Of a stretch of DNA of 64,000 bases, positions 12,351 to 22,595 are shown in pieces. A model generated the notes under the pieces. It was not told the origin of the DNA and searched no databases. It saw nothing but the letters and a program-made list of their open reading frames with translations. The DNA comes from Xanthoparmelia taractica (taxonomy: Eukaryota > Ascomycota > Lecanoromycetes > Lecanorales > Parmeliaceae): assembly GCA_033085395.1 (NCBI GenBank), contig JANQBS010000088.1, positions 62,001-126,000 on the forward strand, written 5' to 3'. Within the stretch, counting starts at the first letter, position 1, and every line of letters begins with the position of its first letter. Position numbers and translations under genes: made by a program.

Positions 12351-13128
12351 CAGACGTAGTATAGGGCTAAATCATCTGAATTTGTGGATGGGGTAAGATG
12401 ATTTTCTGGGACTCAAGAGAAGCCACGAGGCCGTTACTAACGACCATGTTCAATGATCGTCATGCCTTTTTTGCGCCCGACAAAGAGCCTTGCAACAAGG
12501 TCGAGCTCCCTGGCGCCCAGCAGGCGGCAATCACCGCGCCTGACTCCGTCGTACAAGCCTGGTCTGACGCGTTCGTCCGGTGGTACTGGCCGGCTCCGAC
12601 AAGATAACACCCGGTTTGGCTGATACGATCAACTTCTCATTTTCCCTCTCCTTCTATTCCTAAAAGAGCCCTCTGTGATGCTTTGGCGCCACGCTCCCAT
12701 CGTGCGAATCGAGGTGACTTGCTGCAGTGATCAGCTACCGTGTGGCCTGCTTCCCATTAGCCTTGCGCTCTTGCAGCAGGTATTCCTCCCATATTCTAGG
12801 CGAGTAATCAATCCTACCCGCTGCGGGCTGGTCCTCTTCAGCCACCGTTACTACTTCTTCGCCATTTTACCTCCTACATTCCTTATATATCCAGGGATCC
12901 AGAGTTTGGAACGATGTCTTTCGAAGATGCAAATCGATGAACCATGAGCAAGCACAACCCCTCTTAAGAAAGCGTTTTGACTGTGTAAGGTTTTCCGTGC
13001 TGGAGGGCAACTAGCCTCACGCTGGATGAGCATCCGTCAAGACACTTCCCAACGGCTTCGACTTGTGGCTAAGCGACGTGCTCGGAATGTCTGAGCATGA
13101 GAAGTACCACACATACGTCTGATGTCCG
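12351..13128. other. Intergenic region between convergent genes
   Basis: Contains an unsupported 70-codon frame at 12398-12607 (+) and a 90-codon frame at 12675-12947 (+). Neither has a recognisable motif or joins convincingly to the upstream gene. The region probably holds 3' ends. Confidence 0.4.
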
Positions 13129-15549
13129 TCATCCTGATTCCGGAATGGCACTTCTTTTTGTGCGAATGGCAATCCTACGACGCCTCAGATCATGCTTCCT
13201 ATATCTCGCGTCTCTCATCATTTTAGCTAGACCGCCTGGAGAGTCCCTGTGAGTAAGCTCTATATCAGTCTCATCTGCCGTGACCCTAAGTCCAACAAAT
13301 CGACGCTTCCATCGTTGCATCTTCACCATATGCTCGACTTTATTATCCGTCGCAAGCCTCGCGCTATCAACGAGCTCTTTTGCATCACCTTGGGCTACCT
13401 GGGCGACGGCCTGCCAGGCGTTGCCAATGGTCGAGATGGATGAGCTGAACATGAATTGATAGATGATGTATGCTACTAAGAGCAAGTGGACGCTTGCTAC
13501 TATAGTGACGGCTATGATTCCACGTACCGAAGCTGGCTTGCTCACGACGATGAAGGACGTCGTGGTTATGTCATTTGCATTATTGAACTGCTGGAGCTGA
13601 TCGTAATATGACATGCTGGTGAAGACAGTCAGTAGTGATTGGATTGCGGAAGCAATCCCTCTCTGGTCCCTTAAAACCTGTTGGAACAAGGCTGTCATGG
13701 AGGGATCGGTGTTGAGTCTTGGTTCTCCCGCCCACACCTCCATCGAAATATCAGTCGCCGTGTAGAGATAGGCTGTAATGTTTTCTGCTGTCGAAGTGGC
13801 AGTCTCCAAACCCAGACTGTCAACAGGAGCGCCCACCAAGGTCAACGCCACTGCGTCTAGAAGCCAACTTGAATTCGCGTCGTCACCTAGGCCAGGCTTC
13901 CATGATTCCCTTTTCGATATTGAGAGAACCCCCCGCTCGTCTGGGGACTGAATCTGCTGGCCATTGGGAAGCTGACCAAGCTGTGACCGAATACTCGAAT
14001 AGTCATAGTTTTGCTTCACCAGATCGTATCTGGGGACTGGCTCCGTTCGGTTTGAGTTACTGGAAGCTTGGATTGCCAAGTCTGTGGTGTCGTATGATGC
14101 ATAGCATAAGCTCACACTCATGATCAAAGACGCATTCTTGGTAAAGAGAAGGTCAAGCCATTCTTGACGATTGCTGTAAAGAACGGGCGCTGCGCTAGTC
14201 CCTCCAAAAGTTCCAAACTCGCCGCCATCAATACCGAGCACTCTTGCCCATTCTGCAGGAGACCCTGCAGTAAGATTTACTACGACAAACTGCATTCCAT
14301 ATGGCTGGGGAGATGTGAGAGGCCGAAATTCACTCTGCACAGGAGCAAACGATGCATTCGGAAATGCGCCTAAATACGTCATGGCTATCTGCCATTCGTC
14401 TGGCGTGTTACCCTCTGCATCAGTAGTGGGTCCAGGAAGCACGCATGAAAAGTTAGTGCTTTGGCTGCCGGCTGCAGAGATTGAACCGCTCAAGCCTAAG
14501 GCTCCAGTAGTGTAATGGCCCTTCTCCAGCGTTAGCTGCGGACGGAGACATTGCACACGAGAGTCGAGAACAGTCGCGAGACCAGAGAAGGTCCGGAGCG
14601 AGGATCGCGCTTCTTGACCCGGCAAGGGAAGGAAAGCGCGTAACGTTAAGCCTGTATCACTCATGTCTTCTCGCGCATCACTTGGGCCTTCGTGATATTC
14701 GGCGAAAGTTGGATAGGAAGGAGGTTTCTTGGTCCAGGCAGTACCCCGCGAAGTGAAAGGTGTCGATCCGTTGATGGTATGGAAGTTCGTTGCTGTGGTA
14801 TCTGACGAACTATATCCCGGTACAGTGCCTGGCTTCAAATCTGCTAGCAGGGTGGTAGAGGTGAATTGAGCCAGAGTTGATGTGATGACCAGAATCAATA
14901 TCAGGGTCGGTAATAGTGCCTTGTGCCACCGCGATGAGTCTTTCAAGAACGCCTTCAACATGAGCCAAGCAAGCATATAAGGTCCTGCGTTGGCACTCCG
15001 CATCGTTGACACAGAAGCGAAATGAAGTAGAAGAATCTGGGTGTTTTCCAGAGCGAGGCCGGCAAGCATTGAGGTCGCTGTACTTGCTTGCATGGACATG
15101 GACGAGCGTAACACAAGCGACGAAAGGGCTACTGTTCGTGTGATCCAACTTTTGGCCGCGATCCGATGCCAGGTCTTGTTGCCATGGTCGGCTACCCACA
15201 GGAACCACAAAAATCCAAGCGCCGACAGTATCAGCGTTGTGGCGGAAACAAGGATAGTAATTGCGAGCCAGCCGAAGCGATCATACAAAGAAAAAGCGGG
15301 TCTCGCTGTAGTCTTGGCATCGTTCTGCTCCAGTAGGCCACCATTCTCTTTTGACAATTGAGGCTGCTCTGCATCCTCGTCCGCTGAATTTGCGCTGTGG
15401 TGTTCTGCGACGATCTCCATTGCGTGTTGAAGAGGGGAGTGGGGCGATTCATGTATCGAAGAGATGCTGGACGAGCGCGTCGCAATGTTTCCCGCCAGGG
15501 CATCATTATGCTGCTGGGTTGCTTTACCATCTGCCGATATGTCGGCCAT
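13129..15549 (-). CDS. Large fungal membrane protein of unknown function
   Basis: An intronless reading frame of 806 codons. The ATG at 15549 is used, since the three codons further upstream begin with TTG. Residues 1-90 are hydrophilic, Ser- and Glu-rich. A strong membrane segment, WLAITILVSATTLILSALGF, lies near residues 94-119. Two more hydrophobic stretches follow by about residue 235, the last around LILILVITSTLAQ. A long extracytoplasmic region of about 440 residues has many Asn-X-Ser/Thr sites. A final membrane segment near residue 690 (VTIVASVHLLLVAYIIYQF) precedes a basic tail of about 100 residues. The layout of two to three N-terminal spans, a big loop and one C-terminal span matches a common uncharacterised Pezizomycotina membrane family. 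No catalytic motif is recognised. The lack of introns is unlike most genes around it. Confidence 0.8.
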   Translation of the reverse strand: MADISADGKATQQHNDALAGNIATRSSSISSIHESPHSPLQHAMEIVAEHHSANSADEDAEQPQLSKENGGLLEQNDAKTTARPAFSLYDRFGWLAITILVSATTLILSALGFLWFLWVADHGNKTWHRIAAKSWITRTVALSSLVLRSSMSMQASTATSMLAGLALENTQILLLHFASVSTMRSANAGPYMLAWLMLKAFLKDSSRWHKALLPTLILILVITSTLAQFTSTTLLADLKPGTVPGYSSSDTTATNFHTINGSTPFTSRGTAWTKKPPSYPTFAEYHEGPSDAREDMSDTGLTLRAFLPLPGQEARSSLRTFSGLATVLDSRVQCLRPQLTLEKGHYTTGALGLSGSISAAGSQSTNFSCVLPGPTTDAEGNTPDEWQIAMTYLGAFPNASFAPVQSEFRPLTSPQPYGMQFVVVNLTAGSPAEWARVLGIDGGEFGTFGGTSAAPVLYSNRQEWLDLLFTKNASLIMSVSLCYASYDTTDLAIQASSNSNRTEPVPRYDLVKQNYDYSSIRSQLGQLPNGQQIQSPDERGVLSISKRESWKPGLGDDANSSWLLDAVALTLVGAPVDSLGLETATSTAENITAYLYTATDISMEVWAGEPRLNTDPSMTALFQQVLRDQRGIASAIQSLLTVFTSMSYYDQLQQFNNANDITTTSFIVVSKPASVRGIIAVTIVASVHLLLVAYIIYQFMFSSSISTIGNAWQAVAQVAQGDAKELVDSARLATDNKVEHMVKMQRWKRRFVGLRVTADETDIELTHRDSPGGLAKMMRDARYRKHDLRRRRIAIRTKRSAIPESG

Positions 15550-16005
15550 TGCTTTCAACTCAATCTATACGCTCGAGGCAATACTCGCGGACTTGTCATT
15601 GGAAAGGGACTTTCCACACGAAGGAGTGAGCAAGAAACAGTGGGGATTATGGCCGACAAGTCAGCTCAATATATGCCGAGTCAACTCGCTTATTATAACC
15701 CTCAAGGTTTGTTATGGCGGTGGGACTAGGCGTGTCCTTTGCGTCTTTGGGGGCTTGGTATGCACAATTTTCAAGTAACTTCGTACGACAGGCATCTGAT
15801 TGGTACGTTTAGTCTATTTGGGCTTCCGAGCTTGACTCTTTTCGGCTGATATCGCCCGATTTGGGCCACGCGAAATCTCGGCCTTCCCGCCTACATTTTA
15901 TGATTATTATTCAAATTTCTCTTATCCCATTCCCCTGCCTTCTTCATCACTTGGAAGTATACTGAGTGAAACACATACGAATTCACTTTGCACGTGCATG
16001 CAAAG
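15550..16005. other. Divergent promoter region
   Basis: About 455 bases separate two divergently transcribed genes (membrane protein to the left, surface protein to the right). Short frames crossing it are antisense extensions with no support. No clear TATA box was chosen. Confidence 0.45.
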
Positions 16006-16804
16006 ATGAAGTTTACAGCAGCTTCATGCCATTTCCCCCTTATATTCCTCCTCCTCGCGCGCGCGGTCACTTCGCAGGGCTGCCAAACTATCCCCGACGA
16101 CAACGGATTATATCCCAATTGCACCACCGCCAACTCGGCCTTTTGCGAAGGAGGCGCCGGATCCCCCATCATCTTCCGCTGCTTCTATCCGTACGGTCAC
16201 GCATGCCCTGGTAATTGTATGGATAAGTAAGGCTTTTCCTTCCTTCCTTTTTCATTCCTTCCACTGCGCGCACAGAAATCGGGGAAAATTTATCCATTCG
16301 CAAAAGACTCCTTCCTAATTACTTACTTACTTACTTTTGAACAGCCTCGATGAGAAGTACAGAGACGCTGCATGCTGGGAGTCCGGCCCGGGCGTTGGTG
16401 ATGCGCAGTGCGCTGCGGGTTGCGTGTCGGTGACGGCGAAGAATGGGAGCTCGTTTTATCCTTTTGTAAGATATCTCTACAGACTGCCTCCGATATCTCA
16501 TCTCATTCTCTCATCACCGGTGCACAAATGAATGAATGAATTAATGAATGGGCATTAACGGAAATAAATTGAATAGGGCTGCGACGGAGCTTCGGCATCC
16601 TCGGTCACGGGGCCAATAAGTACCACGACTTCGATTGCGAGTACGAGCACTACGCCGCTTTCGCCCGCGTCGACTACGACGGCTCAGAGTGGTTCTGTGA
16701 CGACATCAACTGCGAAGTCTGGCTCCAGCAGGCAGATAGACAGGATTGGGGTGGCGTTTGGAATGGGATGCGTGATTAATCTGGCGGCGTATTTTGCGCG
16801 TTGA
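16006..16804 (+). CDS. Cysteine-rich, probably GPI-anchored surface protein
   Basis: Three exons, 16006-16226, 16345-16465 and 16577-16804, encode 189 residues. Introns are 118 and 111 bp with GT-AG ends and contain ACTT and AATG tetranucleotide repeats. Residues 1-25 form a signal peptide with core PLIFLLLARAVTSQG. The mature N-terminal domain of about 90 residues has ten cysteines, including CQTIPDDNGLYPNC, CFYPYGHACPGNC and ending GCDG. A Ser/Thr-rich stalk of about 45 residues follows. The C-terminus is hydrophobic (VAFGMGCVINLAAYFAR), as expected for GPI attachment. The architecture fits a cell-wall protein or adhesin, or an effector-like protein. No named family is recognised. The signal peptide lies directly after the chosen ATG. 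The adjacent membrane-protein gene is divergent. Confidence 0.78.
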
Positions 16805-17763
16805 ATGCATCCACGCCCGGCTGATCGATTGTTGGCGCTTGGGTGGGAGGTTTTGTAGGGTATTCTTTGGGCGCTGGACGGTTTTGGGTCTTTGGTTTAG
16901 AGTAGAGTAGACAGCAGGCGGTGTTGATTGGGGAGAGGATATTCTGTGTTTGGAGGCTGAGGGTGAAGGGAGGTGCTTGTGGTTTTTGGCTCATCTAGCG
17001 ATGGATTTTGGTGAGATGTATAGCGCGGACGAAGTATCAACGTACGAATCGATGCGCGATTGCACGATGGGATTAGCTGGGTTACCTTATGACGGGACGC
17101 GGGGGATTGCCGCGACTACCTTACCTTACCTCTAAGGTACTTCTAAGGTACAAGAGCCTCAGACACCCGAAAGGGGACACTAAGCCTAATCAATCGAGAG
17201 GGAGCATATTTCAGCAAACCCGTGTGTGTGTGAGTTTTTGAAGTTCCGTCTTTCGGCTTTACTTGTGAGGTTTGTTGGTGGTGACGACTTTTCTATAGCG
17301 TAGGTAGGCTAGAGTCGACGGTGCTGAATTCTGGATGTGCGTTTCTCAACGGCTTGTTTCTCTGCCAGGGCTCGCTCGCTTAATTAAGGTAGTTGGTACT
17401 TTTTATTCCTTGGGGTGGTTGGGCTTGGGAGGTAAGATAAGCTACTTGTGTTTTAGTATACACTTCAGTTGTGAAATGGAATAAGGCTGAGTTGAGACGA
17501 AGAGGGAAGACCGATGTATAAGAGTTCGTTCAAAAGTGACGGTGCTTTTAGAAATTCCAAAAAGCTCCATATAATTGTTCCAGACGTGACACGAGGCGAC
17601 CACCCCATAAGCGCGCAGATGGGATGAAATGCAATATACAAAACCCGACAGTAAGTAGTGACAAGATAAGATGCCTCCCTGCCCTCGCCCTAAAACCACA
17701 CGTGTTGAAGTTACCTGCGGTAGAGGTAGGTAGTGTACCCCTTTTAGCACCGGTAGATTTAAG
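16805..17763. other. Intergenic region, no gene recognised
   Basis: Short frames on both strands (up to about 100 codons near 17442-17750) have no domain signature and partly overlap the repeat array. Small AT- and TAAGG-rich repeats occur near 17120-17155. Nothing further can be supported. Confidence 0.45.
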
Positions 17764-19257
17764 CGCTAGACCGCATCGAGGTTTCGAGGTTGCCGTGGGC
17801 TTTGAAGTTCGTGGATGGATCAATCATCCACCCTGCATGATTCCGGCGGATAGAGCCGAGACCATTCCCCTGGTGCTAGACCAGATTGAGGTTTCGATAC
17901 GCCGTGAGCTTTGAAATCCGTGGTGAAGATATGCCGCCTGTTGAGAATTATGGATCGACTGAGGACTAGAATACAGGAGGAAGAGATCTAGCTATGTGTT
18001 CTTGCCAAGCCACTAGTGCGGAGTTACGTGTAGGGCTGTTTGCCATATTTCATAACACCGCCCTCACACTGCCCCGAATGCTAGACCGGATCGAGGTTTT
18101 GAGGTGTTGTGGGCTTTGAAGGCCGTGGAACGTGCTGTCCTCTATTAGTCCCGCCAAGTCTTCGATCAAATCTAAGCCACTTTGGGGGGGGTTCTGCCTA
18201 GATGCTAAACCAAATTGAGGTTTCGAGGTGCCGTGAGCTTTGAAGTCTGCGGAAGCTATCCCCGCGTACATGCCGCGTGCATGATTTCGGCGGGTAGAGT
18301 CAAGACTAGTCCATTTTTGGGCCAAGTCTGAGAACCTATCAAAACAAGGTAAGCCTTGTTTGGGGCTTTTATTGGGGGCTAACCGAATCGAGGTTTCGAG
18401 ATTGCCGTGGGCTTTGAAATTCGTGGATTAATCAATCATCCGGTCATCCCACCCACATGATTTCGGCGGATAGAGACTATTCCTCTGGTGCTAGACCAGA
18501 TTGAGGTTTCGATGTGTCGTGAGCTTTGAAGTCCGGTGTGCAGAACGTCGTGCTTGGATCCGGCGGGTAAAGCCGAGATTAGTCTACTTTCGGTTAACCC
18601 ACGGTAGATCTCCCCTCACACTTTTCCCCCCGAGTGCTATACCAAAATGAGGTTTTGAGATGCCGTGAGCTTTGAAGTCCGTGAGCACCGGCGACTTGCA
18701 TGAATGCGACGGGTACCTAGCGCCGAGACTAGTCGGTTTTGCGGTGTGAGTCCGGCCAAGTCTCCGACCAGATCTATCTCTAAGCCTTTCCGGTGCTTTT
18801 GCCTAGATGCTAGACCAAGTTGAGGTTTCGAGGTGCCGTGGGCTTTGAAGTCTGCGGTTCTATGGCCGCAGTCTTCTGTGCATGATTTCAGCGGGTAAAG
18901 TCTAGACTAGTCCGTTTTCAGGCCAAGTCTGAGAACTTATCGGATCTAAGGTAAGCCTAGGTTGTTTGGGGGCTTGTATTGGGTGCTAGACCAGATAGAG
19001 GTTGAGGTGCCGTGAGCTTCGAACGTGGAGATATGATGCTGCGTCGCCATGATTCCGGCGGATAGAACCGTGACTAGTCCGTTTCTGGGAGTTCGAGTTC
19101 GGTATACCTTAGGCCCTCCCCGGGCGCTAGACCAAATAGAGGCTTGGAGGTATCGTGAGCTTTGAAATCCTTGAAGTAGAAGTAAGCCCCCTTTTTTTTA
19201 ATCCCTAGTACTAGACCACATTGAGGTTTTAAGGTGCCGTGGGCTTTGAAGTCCGTT
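17764..19257 (+). repeat. Eleven-copy degenerate direct repeat array
   Basis: A box of about 50 bases recurs in the same direction eleven times. Starts are near 17764, 17875, 18080, 18204, 18378, 18490, 18636, 18809, 18985, 19126 and 19210. It begins GCTAGACCA, continues GAGGTTTCGAGGTGCCGTG and ends GCTTTGAAGTCCGTG. Copies differ at several positions and spacing varies from 84 to 205 bp. Spacers are also related: many carry ATGATTCCGGCGGGTAGAG, GACTAGTCCGTTTT and GGCCAAGTCTGAGAAC in that order. The full unit is therefore a larger diverged minisatellite. No long ORF runs through it. On its right is a broken gene. Confidence 0.9.
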
Positions 19258-19425
19258 GGGGAATGATGCCCAGACACAAAAGGGACAAAAAGGCGAGGCC
19301 AACCAACTTTTTTTCGGAATTTCGGCCCCACCAAAGAAATCCTGCTTCAGACTCAACGAGATGCTCTCCGTCTTATTATTCTCCCTCTTTCCCACACATT
19401 TGCGACAAAGAATATCTGCAGCAGA

Positions 19426-20092
19426 ATGGCTTCGGTTCCCACAAGTCGTCCACTCTCTCTTCTTCGTGAGATTCGCGACGGCATCTTTACATATCCCCTC
19501 TAAGCTGGCGACCTCGCCATCCTTCGTAGATCGAAACAAATTTGTCGCGAAGCTATAGAGAGCCTGTACCGCGAAGGCGTTTTCCGGGTCAAGATTCCGT
19601 CTCCTAGTGGAAGGGGCCCCTTCTCAGATCTTCCGTTTCCGCCTATTCTTCAGACCTGCAGGACTAAGTTGTGGCAGTCCAACCGGTTTGCGCATCTCGA
19701 AGAAACCCGCCTCAGGCGCGCATGTCTCATCGTCGTTGAGTACGGCCGATTCCAACCCCTAGGCACCCATTCATCGTGATCTCATCATATCAACCCATCT
19801 ACCTCGAAAGATGGCCCATCTCAGAACTTGCACGACGGTAGTAGTGGTACTCAGGCCTAATCAGTATAAGATGTGGAAGGACCTGAAACTCGCGGAACTT
19901 CCTGACCCTTCGGCGAAGGGGATGACGTCTAATTGGAGGATTCTGAAAGCGCAAATGGAGCCAGACTTGGGCCCCGGGAAGCTCGTTGGTGGCCCATATG
20001 GAGAGGTACGGCGACTGGTCCTTTACCCCGGGAGTATCTTGAACCTCTGGCACAGAATAAAGCGGGACAGTGGATCTTCAACCTTAGTTTAA
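19426..20092 (+). pseudogene. Broken LPxELR/F-box-like gene
   Basis: From the ATG at 19426 the frame reads a motif resembling the LPxELR entry (PLSLLREIRDGIFTYPL), then a stop. It continues in the same frame as AGDLAILRRSKQICREAI and ESLYREGVFRVKI. This resembles the family's usual Cys-Arg-Gln/Lys-Gln helix ending in LYRENTF. The frame then shifts by one base before 19811, and the remainder runs to 20092 with MWKDLKLAELPDPSAKGM. One stop and one frameshift make a working protein unlikely, although a missed intron cannot be fully excluded. It lies directly beside the repeat array and may mark a decayed member of the family whose double-unit relative is at 11313-12350. Confidence 0.5.
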
Positions 20093-20998
20093 CGAGCAGG
20101 ATTAGCGCATGATGTAGAGGCTGGCCATTCCCAAGGCAATGGTGCCGCAAGAGCATGCCAAAACCCGGCAAAAAAAGTGTAGACACGCTTCCGGATAGGA
20201 TTGAACTCTGAACGAAGGGACAATAAAACCCATACTCCTGCCTTGTCCAACTGAACAAACTTACATCAACTAAAGAAATGTCAGCTTTTAAACATTAACC
20301 TCAAGAGTGTGACTCACCCTCCCGATTAACAGTCGGATGCGCTAACCCTGTACAACCGTAAGTAAGAAAATTAACTCATTCGACATGGAAAAGCAAAGCG
20401 TACAATTACGCCACAGAAGCTGTTGTTGTTATGTTTTGGTTCCTAACTTACTACATGACCAAAGCTCATATCTGTTCTCATCAAGTGTTCGTACGTAAAT
20501 GCAGTACGTAGAAGACAGCCTCACTTTTCGGGAATTTTTTCAAAACCGGACTTGAGCTGGTAGGTGGTATCTGGAAAGGTTTAGAGGATTTTCGTGATAT
20601 ATTATTGAAAAGGGAAGAAGCGCATCTCTGTGTGATATCGTGGGCGCGAGTGGGAGGAGAGTGTGAGGGAAGGGAGGGGAAGAAATGATGATGAGACTGG
20701 TGAACCAAGAAGCTCAGTAGGAGGGAGAATATGTATATGCACATGGAAGTTGAGGGGTAAGTAAATAAGTCATGACGGTGAACACAAGAGCGCGTATGGA
20801 GAATTGTGTGTGGCCTTGGGCTCCTACAGCTTTTGCGAAGACGCCCTCCTTCCATCCATTTGTAAGCAGTAACTTGTGCAAGACTGTCGCACACAATGAG
20901 GAATTGAGGTCAGTGAAGCTTGAACAGGATTATTTTTGTGAGACTACAGAGCAGAATTCGAGATAGCATCTTTCCACGTCATCCCACCCGGGCAGACA
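20093..20998. other. Intergenic region with tRNA-like remnants
   Basis: No protein gene is supported. A minus frame at 20894-20481 is open for 137 codons but has no recognised motif. tRNA-like fragments are listed separately. Confidence 0.45.
20317..20365 (-). tRNA. tRNA-Asn-like fragment (degenerate)
   Basis: On the minus strand the sequence GTTAGCGCATCCGACTGTTA followed by ATCGGGAGG matches the D-arm 3' side and anticodon arm of a eukaryotic tRNA-Asn. The stem TCCGA/TCGGG closes a loop with anticodon GTT. The acceptor stem and T-arm do not form around it. A T-loop-like GAGTTCAATCC occurs further along the strand near 20202, too far away to belong to an intact gene. Best read as a tRNA pseudogene or remnant. 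Confidence 0.35.
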
Positions 20999-22318
20999 TC
21001 ACTTCTGATCAATAATGACGTGACCAAGTATAGTCACATCTTTCTTCTCATCCTTCCAGTCCTCGGGAAGCGGCGTGTCAGCGAATAAGCCAAGTTTGTG
21101 CTCCACTGGCCATCTGTCTCCAGACACGGATGATTTCACCACCAAGTCGCGGATGTGCTCCGACTCTTCAGGGCTGAGCTCGACGTGCATCGCCGCAAAG
21201 TTCTCCTCTAGGTATGTGGACGTAATAGTTCTATTCTTACCATCAATAACTTCACAACTGAGAAGCTGGAGCTTAGGAGACAGCACTCACCCAGGAATCG
21301 GGAAGATGTCGTCCCCTTGGCTGAGGAGCCAGGCTAGTGCCGCCTGACCGACAGTCACGCCTTTCTTGGTTGCAAGTTCCTTGATGGCCCCGACAAGCTC
21401 CATGTTCTTGGGGAAATTCTCCCTCGAAAAGCGCGGGTAGAACCTTCGGATGTCACCCTCCCCAAAGTCGTCCGGCCCCTGGACGCCACCGCCCAGCAGG
21501 CCACGGGACAGGGGAGAGTATGCCACGACGGCTACGCCAAGCTCACGGCAGGTCGCCAACAGATTGTACTCTGGCGACTCAATCTCGGTACTGAAGGCGC
21601 TGTACTCCATCTGGACACACGCAATCGGGTGCACGGCATGCGCACGCCGAAGGGTTGCCGAGGAGACTTCGGAAAGACCAATGTGCCGAATCTTGCCCTG
21701 CCTAAGCATAGTTTCAGTCATTGTCCCCTAACGGTTCATGGAATTGGCATTTTCAATGTGCCATTTTAGTAGGATGAGGGAACGAGACTTACTCCTTTAG
21801 CTTGACCATCTCGGTCACAATATGCTCAATAGGGGTGGATCCATCAAGCCGATGAGGGTACCACAGGTCAATGTACTCCACTCCTAGTCTTTTCAGGCTC
21901 TGTTCACAGGCGATCGGTACGTATGCGGCGTCGCCACGGAATCCAAAGCCCGTGGGTAACAGGATACAGCCGAATTTCGTGGCAACGAAGATGTCCTTGC
22001 GCTTCTCGGGGTTCAAGGCTAGCCATTTGCCGATGATGGCCTCAGCATCACCCTAAAAGGAAGGCCTCAGATCAGCAATGCGCTACCATATGACATCGAA
22101 GAGCTGTGATTTTCAGGTCTTACATAGAAGTCGCTACTGTCCCAGAAAGTGCATCCCAGTTCATACGCGCGATCGAGCAAGGCAAGGCGTTCTGGGTCAG
22201 GTATGGGAGCCGTCAGGCGCGAGCACGGAAACCCCATGCCCATGGTACCAAAGCCAATTCGTGGCAACAGGGGCCCATTCTTGCCCAATGGTCGTAGTAT
22301 GGGTGAGGGTGATATCAT
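20999..22318 (-). CDS. Aldo/keto reductase (AKR superfamily)
   Basis: Four exons, 22318-22124, 22052-21793, 21701-21291 and 21230-20999, encode 365 residues. The 71-, 91- and 60-bp introns keep frame. The fourth exon start was chosen because it restores the IPGT signature at the NADPH-binding end. The catalytic tetrad is visible: Asp60 and Tyr65 in TFWDSSDFY, Lys91 in VATKFG, His132 in WYPHRLDG. Family motifs GKIRHIGLSEVS, VQMEYSAFS and VAYSPLSRGLLGG are present. The enzyme should be a cytosolic NAD(P)H-dependent aldehyde or ketone reductase, of the YakC/AKR13-like type by its sequence pattern. Substrate is unknown. Its promoter has a TATA box and a striking CCG/CGG palindrome, and a Zn2Cys6 regulator lies immediately upstream on the same strand. 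Confidence 0.9.
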
Positions 22319-22436
22319 AATGATATGGCTGTGCGTGAAAGTGAATGATGGAAAAGGGTAAGGCTGTCCTACAAATGTGCTATGATGCGCGTAGGAGAAA
22401 TGGATCGAAGCAAGCTGCCGAGAGTCAGAGAGGCTT

Positions 22437-22445
22437 CCTTATATA
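22437..22445 (-). promoter_or_regulatory. TATA box of the reductase promoter
   Basis: TATATAAGG on the minus strand lies about 120 bp upstream of the reductase ATG. It is the only good TATA match in the 277-bp gap between the two genes. Confidence 0.5.
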
Positions 22446-22488
22446 GCAGTGTGCCGCTCCCTCGCATCTGTTTTTAAACGAGTCACCC

Positions 22489-22512
22489 AAAGTCCGCACT
22501 AAGTCGGACTTT
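22489..22512. promoter_or_regulatory. Palindrome AAAGTCCG-N8-CGGACTTT, candidate Zn2Cys6 site
   Basis: Two perfect 8-base arms with an 8-base spacer form an everted CCG-N8-CGG repeat. Zn2Cys6 factors commonly bind CGG triplets as paired half-sites. The site sits 44 bp upstream of the reductase TATA box and about 85 bp past the stop codon of the adjacent Zn2Cys6 gene. A neighbouring ACTCCGCGGG contains another CCG/CGG pair. That the adjacent regulator binds here is inference. Confidence 0.55.
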
Positions 22513-22595
22513 ACTCCGCGGGTGGAAAATGTGGATTTTGATAAAAACTTGGTTCCGCCAACCCTTAGGTCCACAGACCGGAGTATAGACGGCGT

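Noticed and set aside
21231..21290. Alternative 33-bp intron at the end of the reductase's third exon
   Set aside because: A 33-bp intron is too short for fungi, and the 60-bp alternative restores the IPGT motif expected in the family.
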